64,000 nt of DNA from Verrucomicrobiota bacterium (GTDB lineage Bacteria; Verrucomicrobiota; Verrucomicrobiia; Palsa-1439), in the NCBI GenBank assembly GCA_003152315.1, contig PLZV01000043.1, forward strand, positions 62,001 through 126,000, read 5' to 3'. Shown here one piece after another: positions 52,757-59,319 of the stretch. Made by a program: the position numbers and the translations under genes. Position 1 is the stretch's first letter, and every line of letters begins with the position of its first letter. Below the pieces are notes generated by a model, which saw only the letters and a program-made list of their open reading frames with translations, was not told where the DNA came from and did no database searches.

Positions 52757-53494
52757 ATGCACAAAGTTGACCCGAAACGCGTAAAAATCTTCATCGCCGT
52801 ATGTACCGCACTTGCCATCATCATGGGCGGCTGGTGGGAATTGTTAGTGCAGCGGCAAGGGCCACCGCAGGTTGGGATCGAACGTCAAGCAGTGGCACCC
52901 CTCCGCCAGGGCGAGATCGAACGTCACGCAGTGGCACCGCCAGTCGCCCAAGAACAACACGTCAACCAAGCCGAGCAAGAAGCCGCAGCAGAACACACGA
53001 GATACCTCGCGCGATATTTGAACTCCGGCTCTTCCCGTAAACCGGGGATGAAAATGGTTGCCATCGCGGTTGTGTCGGAAAATGGAGCATTCAATTTTGC
53101 AATGAATGCCGCCATTGCCAACCACCTTAAGACCGACTCCGCGTCAATGCTTACTTCCTTTTTCCGACCAGCATTCGTCACCGACGGCCTCTTTGCCAAC
53201 GCACTCGCTGGTTCCAATGGGATCTTCGACAAACTGGATCTGTCAAGGTCGCTGGACATGCTGTTACTGGGCCGAGAGGAAGTGCAGTATTCGACCGACC
53301 CGTCTCTGGAAAACGTCATGACCGCGAACGTGCAGCTTCAAGTAACCGCCTTCTCCATAGCAGACGGCCAGAGTCAATCCTGGACGTTCGTCGCAAACGG
53401 CTCGGGCTTCAAACAAAGCGAAGCCCGGTTAATGGCCGAAGAGCGTCTCATCAAACAAATAGCCAAAGACACCAAAATGTCATTAAGCTTCTGA
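52757..53494 (+). CDS. Membrane-anchored exported protein, partner of the CsgG/FlgO-like gene
   Basis: A 245-residue protein with one N-terminal signal anchor (IFIAVCTALAIIMGGWWELLV), then a linker containing a 12-residue-scale direct repeat (IERQAVAPLRQGE, IERHAVAPPVAQE) encoded by two nearly identical 24-bp units. A folded domain follows (ASMLTSFFRPAFVTDGLFAN, then MLLLGREEVQYSTDPSLENV) with a strand-rich end. The later part resembles a CsgG-like ABD fold by eye. It precedes the CsgG/FlgO-like gene by 14 bp, so both are likely cargo genes acting together in the envelope. Confidence 0.65.
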   Translation: MHKVDPKRVKIFIAVCTALAIIMGGWWELLVQRQGPPQVGIERQAVAPLRQGEIERHAVAPPVAQEQHVNQAEQEAAAEHTRYLARYLNSGSSRKPGMKMVAIAVVSENGAFNFAMNAAIANHLKTDSASMLTSFFRPAFVTDGLFANALAGSNGIFDKLDLSRSLDMLLLGREEVQYSTDPSLENVMTANVQLQVTAFSIADGQSQSWTFVANGSGFKQSEARLMAEERLIKQIAKDTKMSLSF

Positions 53495-53508
53495 AGTCCC
53501 AACATCAC

Positions 53509-54537
53509 ATGAAACCACTACGCCTTCTTACAGCCATCCTGTGCATCAGCATGAGCAGCCATGCGTTTGCAGAAGTACAGGACATCGATAAAGAGCTTTC
53601 TGATCTGACAGAAAGACTCGCAGTGCCGATCAAAGATCACGGCAAGACCAAGGTGGCTGTGATTGATTTTACGAATTTGGATGGCAGTTCGGCAGGCGAA
53701 CTCGGCAAATATATCGCAGAGCAATTGACCGTGGATTTTGTCATGGGCAAACGGGCGTTCTCGGTTTTGGACCGAGCAAACCTCAGAAACATATTGGCTG
53801 AGCACAAACTGACTTCACAGGGCCTTGTTGACCCGGACAACGCAAAAAAACTTGGACAATTCGCTGGCGTGGACGCGCTCATTTTGGGCACCATCATTCC
53901 CAAGGGCACAAACAGCGTCAGCCTCACCGCCAAAATCATCACGACCGACACCGCTGAAATCATCGGGGCGGCGAGGGCGGAATTCAAGGCGGATGCCGCC
54001 GTTCAACAGCTTGTTTCCAAACCCGTGACCGGAAGCAACGCGGGCAGCGCGTCGGGACCATTACAAGACGACAAGACCGAGGTAGCAAAGAAGTTTGGGG
54101 ATTTGCGTGTCGAATTACAGCCTTTACGAATTGTAAACGGCCAGGTGTTTTTAGTGAGCATGACTTTGGTAAACCAAAATCCGAGTAAGAGCATTTGGGT
54201 CGCGCTAGACGCCGACAAGACAGGTGTACTCAAAAGCGTAATCACTGATTCGAACGGAACTCAATATCAGAGCTGGGGAGGAAGTGAGGCCACTGGAATC
54301 GAGATCTCATTTTTTAACAAAAATTCCTATGACCGAGATAATTTTTCACCCGCCACAGAAATCAAACCGAATGATTCAGTTTCGGCAACCGTTAGCTTCC
54401 AAACAATGTACAGCAGGCCACCTCCACAACCGGGTGCGTGTAACATTCAATTGCAATTGCTTTTGGGACACGATCTCCGCAGCAATAGAAGCACTGTTTC
54501 AGTTGAGAATCTGACAAGCAAACTTTCGGCAAATTAA
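53509..54537 (+). CDS. Exported CsgG/FlgO-like protein
   Basis: A 342-residue protein with signal peptide LLTAILCISMSSHAFA. Residues about 45-160 match the CsgG/FlgO-type domain: TKVAVIDFTNLDGSSAGELG, then RAFSVLDRANLRNILAEHKL, then VDALILGTIIPKG. The C-terminal half is an Ig-like beta domain (LQPLRIVNGQVFLVSMTLVN, then SIWVALDADKTGVLKSVI). Such proteins act in outer-membrane or periplasmic assembly. It is the last gene before the internal junction (28 bp). Confidence 0.75.
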   Translation: MKPLRLLTAILCISMSSHAFAEVQDIDKELSDLTERLAVPIKDHGKTKVAVIDFTNLDGSSAGELGKYIAEQLTVDFVMGKRAFSVLDRANLRNILAEHKLTSQGLVDPDNAKKLGQFAGVDALILGTIIPKGTNSVSLTAKIITTDTAEIIGAARAEFKADAAVQQLVSKPVTGSNAGSASGPLQDDKTEVAKKFGDLRVELQPLRIVNGQVFLVSMTLVNQNPSKSIWVALDADKTGVLKSVITDSNGTQYQSWGGSEATGIEISFFNKNSYDRDNFSPATEIKPNDSVSATVSFQTMYSRPPPQPGACNIQLQLLLGHDLRSNRSTVSVENLTSKLSAN

Positions 54538-54564
54538 CTGGTGGCAAACAATCCGGATATTTTA

Positions 54565-54833
54565 CCCGTCCGTGGGTGAACCCGTTCTGTCGCCTGTGCG
54601 ACGAGGGCGAGCACGGCCTGCCCTGAGGCCGCGCGCAGCCCGTATCCGCGTGAGCGGAAAACCTATTGACGTAGGGGATGTCAAAAGAGGGGTGAACCAC
54701 GACGAAACCGTTGTAAACATTGACTCATCTGGGATCAGCACCCCTCCCCACAGTGGGGAAGGGTGTGGGGATACCCAAATCAGACTGGATTTTCATCAAA
54801 AAATGTTCGAACTTTGTCCAAGAGGCACCACCA
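54565..54833 (+). repeat. 269-bp left-end repeat, copy B (inverted relative to copy A)
   Basis: The reverse complement of 32536-32804, with no differences found by reading. Together the two copies flank 21.8 kb. It ends in CACCACCA and is joined there to the right-end repeat. Confidence 0.92.
54828..54833 (+). other. attP-like junction: left end joined to right end
   Basis: The forward strand reads CCAAGAGGCACCACCA (left end, as at 32.5 kb) and then CTTTGAACTTGGTG (right end, as next to ssrA). The core CCACCA is shared. This is the joint expected in the excised circle, but it lies inside the element in inverted orientation. Confidence 0.8.
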
Positions 54834-54948
54834 CTTTGAACTTGGTGTGAAATCATCGACCGCGCTCGGCGCGGCAACGGTGGTTTCAGCCAAGAAATTC
54901 CAGGGTTTTCTGAACGTAACAGTTAAGGTCTGCTCGCGTAAAAGGCGG
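54828..54948 (+). repeat. 121-bp right-end repeat, copy B
   Basis: The reverse complement of 56850-56970. It contains the last codons of an integrase gene. Beyond 54948 the sequences differ at once. Confidence 0.9.
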
Positions 54949-55020
54949 GACCAGCTTCACTGCTGGCGCCGCATGCGCACCGTCGAGCCTGAAGAAACAC
55001 CCGACAATTACCTCACGCAC

Positions 55021-55428
55021 TCATTCCAATCGTTTCAGAATCCGCCAACACTGACGGATAGTAAGCGAAATGCCGAACTCTTCTTTGATATACTTGGAGA
55101 GGGTGTTCGTATTAACGACTTGTGATCTCTTACGAGATTGTTCCACAAAATTTTGCAACTTCTTCATTTGCGACGGCTTGAACCGCGCCGGGCGGCCAGG
55201 GCGTGACTCCTCCTCCAATCCTTCGAGACCACACTTCAGATATTGAGTCATCCAATATGCCACGGCGCGGGGAGAATCGCCGTAGATTAGCCCGACTTCA
55301 CTAGCCGAAAGCCCACTTGAGACGAGCGCGACAGCATGCAGGCGATGAAGAAGGCGCTCCGACGAGGAATTACCCCGCAGTTTCTTGAGCAAAGCTTTCG
55401 GCATTGTAAAATGTTTCTGACGCTTCAT
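55021..55428 (-). CDS. Stand-alone winged-helix protein (IS630-type N-domain), divergent from the integrase
   Basis: From the ATG at 55428, 135 residues. The helix-turn-helix (LVSSGLSASEVGLIYGDSPR, then AVAYWMTQYLKCGLEGLEEE) and the Arg/Pro hinge SRPGRPARFKP, followed by a second helical unit (KYIKEEFGISLTIRQCWRIL), match the DNA-binding half of IS630/Tc1-type transposases. The catalytic DDE half is absent and the protein has its own stop. It diverges from the integrase across only 42 bp, so it may regulate integrase or act as the directionality factor. A transposase relic is the alternative. Confidence 0.7.
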   Translation of the reverse strand: MKRQKHFTMPKALLKKLRGNSSSERLLHRLHAVALVSSGLSASEVGLIYGDSPRAVAYWMTQYLKCGLEGLEEESRPGRPARFKPSQMKKLQNFVEQSRKRSQVVNTNTLSKYIKEEFGISLTIRQCWRILKRLE

Positions 55429-55470
55429 TTTGTTATCGCAATTATTTATGTAACCTGCTAGAATATATCC

Positions 55471-57018
55471 ATGCTGAAATACTTCGTATACGCCCGCAAA
55501 TCGACGGAGGATGAAGACCGACAAATTCTTTCCATCGAGGCCCAGCTTTCCGAATTGAACATCATCGCCCGGCAAAACGGCTTGGTGATCGCCGAAACAT
55601 TTACCGAAAGCCGGAGCGCCAAGGAGCCTGGCAGAACAATCTTCAACGACATGCTCCGCCGCATCGAACGCGGCGAGGCAAACGCCATTCTCTCGTGGAA
55701 GCTCGACAGACTCGCTCGCAACTTCGATGACGGGGGAAAGATCATCGGGTTGCTCCAGCGTGGCGTCATTCAAGAAATCCGCGCCTTTGAAAGAACGTAC
55801 CTGCCATCCGACAACGTGCTCATGATAGCAGTTGAACTCGGCATGGCGAACCAATATGTCCGCGATCTCTCTGTGAACATCCGCAGGGGTATTCGCGAGA
55901 AGGTCCGGCGCGGCGTCTGGTCCGGCAGAGCACCACTTGGCTATTATAATGAACCACGCCTCCGCACCATCGAACCCCATCCAGAGCATTTCCCCAAGAT
56001 GAAGCGGCTCTTGGAGCTTTTCGCCACAGGCGAGTACTCGCTCACCGCCATCCAGAAGGAAGCGACGAAGCTTGGCATTCTAGGCCGACAGAACGGCAAG
56101 CCGCTCAGACTTTCTTCCATCGGCAATCTGCTCCGCTGCCACTTCTACTATGGCGTTTTTCTACACAAGGGCGAAGTGCACCACGGCGTGCACCTGCCCA
56201 TGATTTCGAAGAAAACCTTCGATCAAATTCAAGAAGCGCTTGTTGCCGTCGCGAAGCCTCGCAAGCATCGCGACGACAAAGGATTTCTCTTCCTGAATTT
56301 CGCTACCTGCGGTTCCTGCGGCCATTGTATCACCGGCGAACGGCATCTCAAAAAGAGCGGCCTTCGCTTCGACTACTACCGCTGCACTCACAAGAACAAG
56401 AAAGTGCATTGCGAAGACCGCTCGTACATTCGCAAAGACACGTTCGCCGATGAAGTTAAGCGGAACACGCAGCTAGTCGCCCTGCCCCTCGAATGGAAGG
56501 AACGGTTTCTCGCCAGAGTTGAGACATGGGAAGCCGAGGAGACGGCACGGAGGCAAATACAGATCGACCGACTCAAAGCCGAATTGGCGGCGATCAAAAC
56601 CAAGATCGACCGCATCAACAACGGCTTTGCCGACGGGTCACTCGATATTGAGGAGTTCAAGGAACTCAAAAACCCCCTTGTGCCCCGAAAAGTCGATTTG
56701 GAGGGCCAAATCACCACTTTGGAGTCAAACGATGCACATCGGCTCGAACCCCTCAAAAACTGGCTTTTTGAGGCAAACAAGGCCGAAGAATGGCTGGCTG
56801 ACCAAAACTGGTTAGAAATGAAAGGGTTCCTTAAAAAGGTCGGCTCGAACCGCCTTTTACGCGAGCAGACCTTAACTGTTACGTTCAGAAAACCCTGGAA
56901 TTTCTTGGCTGAAACCACCGTTGCCGCGCCGAGCGCGGTCGATGATTTCACACCAAGTTCAAAGTGGTGGAGGCGGTGGGAGTTGAACCCACGTCCTCTG
57001 CAAAGCGCACGCAAGTGA
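55471..57018 (+). CDS. Large serine integrase of the element
   Basis: A 515-residue large serine recombinase. The catalytic domain starts YFVYARKSTEDEDRQ, with nucleophile Ser11, and has SWKLDRLARN and MANQYVRDLSVNIRRGIREK. The recombinase domain includes GYYNEPRLRTIEP and LLRCHFYYGVF, and the zinc ribbon has CGSCGHC...YYRCTHKNKKVHC near 275-315. A coiled coil follows (RLKAELAAIKTKIDRINNGF). The last 18 codons (WRRWELNPRPLQSARK and neighbours) are tmRNA sequence gained by integration. In the circle the gene would end WWCLLDKVRTFFDENPV instead. A -10-like TAGAAT lies 12-17 nt before the ATG. Confidence 0.92.
   Translation: MLKYFVYARKSTEDEDRQILSIEAQLSELNIIARQNGLVIAETFTESRSAKEPGRTIFNDMLRRIERGEANAILSWKLDRLARNFDDGGKIIGLLQRGVIQEIRAFERTYLPSDNVLMIAVELGMANQYVRDLSVNIRRGIREKVRRGVWSGRAPLGYYNEPRLRTIEPHPEHFPKMKRLLELFATGEYSLTAIQKEATKLGILGRQNGKPLRLSSIGNLLRCHFYYGVFLHKGEVHHGVHLPMISKKTFDQIQEALVAVAKPRKHRDDKGFLFLNFATCGSCGHCITGERHLKKSGLRFDYYRCTHKNKKVHCEDRSYIRKDTFADEVKRNTQLVALPLEWKERFLARVETWEAEETARRQIQIDRLKAELAAIKTKIDRINNGFADGSLDIEEFKELKNPLVPRKVDLEGQITTLESNDAHRLEPLKNWLFEANKAEEWLADQNWLEMKGFLKKVGSNRLLREQTLTVTFRKPWNFLAETTVAAPSAVDDFTPSSKWWRRWELNPRPLQSARK
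56850..56970 (-). repeat. 121-bp right-end repeat, copy C
   Basis: Covers the integrase 3' end up to the ssrA CCACCA terminus. Inverted copy at 54828-54948. Confidence 0.9.
56965..56970 (-). other. Right attachment core (ssrA/element junction)
   Basis: CCACCA on the reverse strand is both the 3' terminus of ssrA and the first bases of the element end. The empty site is predicted to read CTCCACCATTTTCAAGG. Confidence 0.8.
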
Positions 57019-57319
57019 CTACATGCTTATTCCATCTTTGAGTCTCGCCCGGCGTGCTGCCAATGGACAGGCCACCCGCCGCGCCAGCCCCCAGTTATTA
57101 TTTCATCCATGGATCTGAAGACAACATCCACAGACTAACCTGCTATCGTCGTTCCGACCCCACTAGCAGGTGTCGCAGGCGGAACGTCGCGGACAATTAA
57201 GCCGCGAGTGCGAGTTCGTGATTCGCAGTTATGTTTTTGCCAGGTTTTTAACGAGGCCTCCTGACAACCTCGGCATGCCGCTCACGCTCACCCCACAAAG
57301 TCGAGACCGTTTCGCCCCC
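56965..57319 (-). ncRNA. ssrA: Transfer-messenger RNA
   Basis: A one-piece tmRNA of 355 nt with encoded CCA. The 5' end GGGGGCGAAACGG pairs over 7 bp with the 3' end CGCCTCC-ACCA. The TCTCGACTTTGTGGGG start and the T-arm GGGTTCAACTCCC are as in known tmRNAs. The tag frame at 57197-57226 encodes ANHELALAA followed by TAA, with the expected LALAA-type degradation signal. The RNA rescues stalled ribosomes. Its 3' end is the integration target, and the inserted DNA keeps the gene intact. Confidence 0.95.
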
Positions 57320-57440
57320 ATGAATGGTGCCGTGTTATGGCAAAGCGAATATAACGTAGACGGGTGGAAAAGCAAGCAGGCGGTGGAGTTCTCTCAGCGG
57401 CACGGCGGCAGAAGAGCTGCCGCGCGCGCGGGTTGAGAGA

Positions 57441-57674
57441 TCAAGCTGTTCTTCGGTCGGAGGAGGCGCCGACCTTGATGGCGTTGGGGGGATTCGAACA
57501 GTTGACTCTCAACCCGTCGCGAGCGGACAGTCCGAGGCTTCGCAGGCCTTCGGCAATGTCCCAAAAAAAGAGGCGCTGGTCCGCTATGAACGGTTTTTCC
57601 TGCACATCCCGCGCAGCCTGTTTCACAGCCAACCCTAGATCCAGCGCCCTAATCGAGATCGAGTTCATTTTCAC
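57441..57674 (-). CDS. 77-residue protein coupled to a receiver-domain gene
   Basis: The ATG overlaps the receiver-gene stop by 4 bp (57671-57674). The product (ISIRALDLGLAVKQAARDVQ, then FIADQRLFFWDIAEGLRSLG) has amphipathic helices but no recognised domain. Because of the overlap it is probably real and acts with the receiver protein. It could also be a fragment of a longer lost gene. Confidence 0.5.
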   Translation of the reverse strand: MKMNSISIRALDLGLAVKQAARDVQEKPFIADQRLFFWDIAEGLRSLGLSARDGLRVNCSNPPNAIKVGASSDRRTA

Positions 57675-58054
57675 TCTGTCTTACACGAATCGGCGAGCTC
57701 GAGAGCCTCGCCAAAATTGAATGGTTGCCGCAGGACACGCTCACCCTTGCGAGTGCGGCCGGCGCTGTCCCACGGTTGCGACAATCGGCCGGCACAGATG
57801 ACGACCTGGGCGTGCGGGCAGAGTTTCTTGATTCTGTCCGCCAGATGCTGGGCGGATGCGCCCGTCAACGCCGCCTCGACAAACGCGACATCGATGGGAT
57901 TATGCTGCAAGAACTCCAGTGCGGTGCGAGCGCCATCGCGCACTTCCACGCTACGGTTCGGCGCGCGAAGCAATTCCGCGAGTAGTTCGCGCATGGCAGC
58001 ATCCTCATCCACTATCAGTACTCGGTAGATGTCCTGTTTATTGGTCTCGCTCAT
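57671..58054 (-). CDS. Atypical receiver-domain (CheY-like) protein
   Basis: A 127-residue single REC domain. The acidic pair is kept (VLIVDEDAAMRELLAELL). At the phosphoacceptor position the usual Asp is replaced by Glu (DVAFVEAALTG), and the conserved Lys before Pro near the end is Gln (VLRQPFNF). Asp-to-Glu changes can mimic the phosphorylated state, so it may work as a constant-on or phosphorylation-independent protein. It is coupled to a 77-residue protein. No histidine kinase is nearby. Confidence 0.75.
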   Translation of the reverse strand: MSETNKQDIYRVLIVDEDAAMRELLAELLRAPNRSVEVRDGARTALEFLQHNPIDVAFVEAALTGASAQHLADRIKKLCPHAQVVICAGRLSQPWDSAGRTRKGERVLRQPFNFGEALELADSCKTE

Positions 58055-58306
58055 CTTTCAATCCTGCCTCTGCGGAACGCCTGACTGACAGGCTAGATAG
58101 CAGTGGGTATGCCAACCTCGATTTTGTGGCGCAAAATCAAGGAAACCTTGATGTTCGGTACCGGCGGAAAATCTCAAAAAGAGGAATACCGCAGGAAAAG
58201 GCGCCTTCGTGGAATCATCAATGCGGCAGCACAGCCCTCCAAAGTTGTGTAAGCGGCCCGATATTTCGCTTCAGTGCCGCTGCCACTTGACTTGGCTCGT
58301 TGCGCC

Positions 58307-59227
58307 ATGCAATATCGCGTCTCTGTGAGAAAGCCTTCAGTCACTGTTCGCGTGCCGGCCACGACCGCCAACCTCGGTCCCGGCTTCGACACGCTCGGCA
58401 TCGCGCTGAAATTGCATAATCAGGTTTCCATACGTGAGACCGACACGCTAACCGTCGAGCGCATTGACGGCCAGAAAGGATCAGCCTCCGCCAATGCCAT
58501 GGCACGGGAAGCAGTGGATGCCTTTTTCCGCCGCAGCAAGGGAAAGCCGCACGGCCTCCAGATTGAGGTCAAAGGCGATGTGCCCGTCTCCAGTGGTCTT
58601 GGCTCCAGCGTGACCGTGCGCCTGGGCATCGTTTTCGCCCTCAACGAACTCAATGACCGTCCGCTCGGCGACACAGAGTTGCTCGATCTGGTCACCGCAC
58701 TCGAGCATCACCCCGATAACGCGGCACCCGCGCTGTTCGGCGGGTTCGTCGTCTCGGCGATGATCAACGGCACAGTGCGCTACCGCCGCTTCAATGTTCC
58801 GCCCGCGCTGAAGTTCGTCGTCTGCGTTCCCGAGTACGAGGTCTCCACCGAGAAAGCCCGCGCCCTGCTGCCGAAGATGGTACCGCTGCGGGACGCCGTC
58901 GAGAACCTGAACCGTGTCGCCCTGATCACTTCGATTTTCGCCACGGGCGACTACTCCCTGTTGCGCGGCTTGTTCGACGACAAGCTCCACCAACCCTATC
59001 GCAAGAAACTCATTCCCATGCTCGATGAGGTGATCGCCGGCGGCGTGGAAGCCGGCGCGCTCGCCGGCTGGCTTAGCGGCAGCGGCGCATCGATCATGTG
59101 CCTCGCGGAGCAAAAAGAGAAAGCCGTCGCCGAAGCCATGGCGAATGTGTTCGCCAAACAACAAATCCGCTGCGAGACCCACATCCTCATCGCCGACAAC
59201 GACGGCACCCGCGTCAAACGGGCGTAA
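58307..59227 (+). CDS. thrB: Homoserine kinase
   Basis: A 306-residue GHMP-family kinase from the ATG at 58307. A GTG 11 codons earlier (58274) is possible but adds unlike residues. The substrate motif PATTANLGPGFDTLGIAL near the start and the ATP-binding PVSSGLGSSVTVRLG near residue 90 are diagnostic of homoserine kinase, and GWLSGSGASIMCLAE is the third GHMP motif. It phosphorylates L-homoserine in threonine synthesis. No other threonine gene is adjacent. The 252 bp upstream hold nothing recognisable apart from presumed promoters. Confidence 0.92.
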   Translation: MQYRVSVRKPSVTVRVPATTANLGPGFDTLGIALKLHNQVSIRETDTLTVERIDGQKGSASANAMAREAVDAFFRRSKGKPHGLQIEVKGDVPVSSGLGSSVTVRLGIVFALNELNDRPLGDTELLDLVTALEHHPDNAAPALFGGFVVSAMINGTVRYRRFNVPPALKFVVCVPEYEVSTEKARALLPKMVPLRDAVENLNRVALITSIFATGDYSLLRGLFDDKLHQPYRKKLIPMLDEVIAGGVEAGALAGWLSGSGASIMCLAEQKEKAVAEAMANVFAKQQIRCETHILIADNDGTRVKRA

Positions 59228-59319
59228 TGGCACCGCGACAACCTGGGCTAAAATCCACCAGCCGCGCCCGAGCTCTCGGCGAACAAACGCCAAATGACTG
59301 ATGCGGGAGTCCGGGCGCT

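Larger units (their letters stand above)
54780..54948 (-). pseudogene. 3' remnant of a second integrase gene, read across the internal junction
   Basis: On the reverse strand, 54948 to about 54834 repeats the last 38 codons of the integrase at 55471 (TVTFRKPWNFLAETTVAAPS is shared). It then continues across the junction as WWCLLDKVRTFFDENPV and stops at 54780. This is the C-terminus the integrase gene would have in a circular element. The 5' part of the copy is absent. Confidence 0.8.
32536..56970. mobile_element. Integrated element at the 3' end of ssrA
   Basis: A 24.4-kb insertion bounded by the hexamer CCACCA/TGGTGG at 32536-32541 and 56965-56970. The right copy is the mature 3' end of the tmRNA gene. 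It carries a serine integrase next to the right end, a primase, a replication-relaxation protein, two VirD4/HerA-like ATPases, restriction-modification genes and many small orphan genes. It is visibly more AT-rich than the host flanks. An internal, inverted copy of the left-end/right-end junction lies at 54828-54833. The absence of relaxase and mating-pair genes suggests either mobilisation by other means or partial decay. Confidence 0.85.

Noticed and set aside
32536-54833. A 22-kb composite transposon bounded by 269-bp inverted repeats
   Set aside because: No transposase or insertion-sequence ends lie inside the repeats, and no target duplication flanks them. The repeats end precisely at the integrase core, so element-end duplication explains them better.
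55429-55989. N-terminal 187-codon extension of the winged-helix gene
   Set aside because: It is the antisense of the integrase catalytic domain. The ATG at 55428 starts the recognisable fold.
56965-57018. The integrase tail WELNPRPLQSARK as a conserved protein motif
   Set aside because: It is translated ssrA sequence. Similar strings arise wherever frames run through tRNA-like T-arms.
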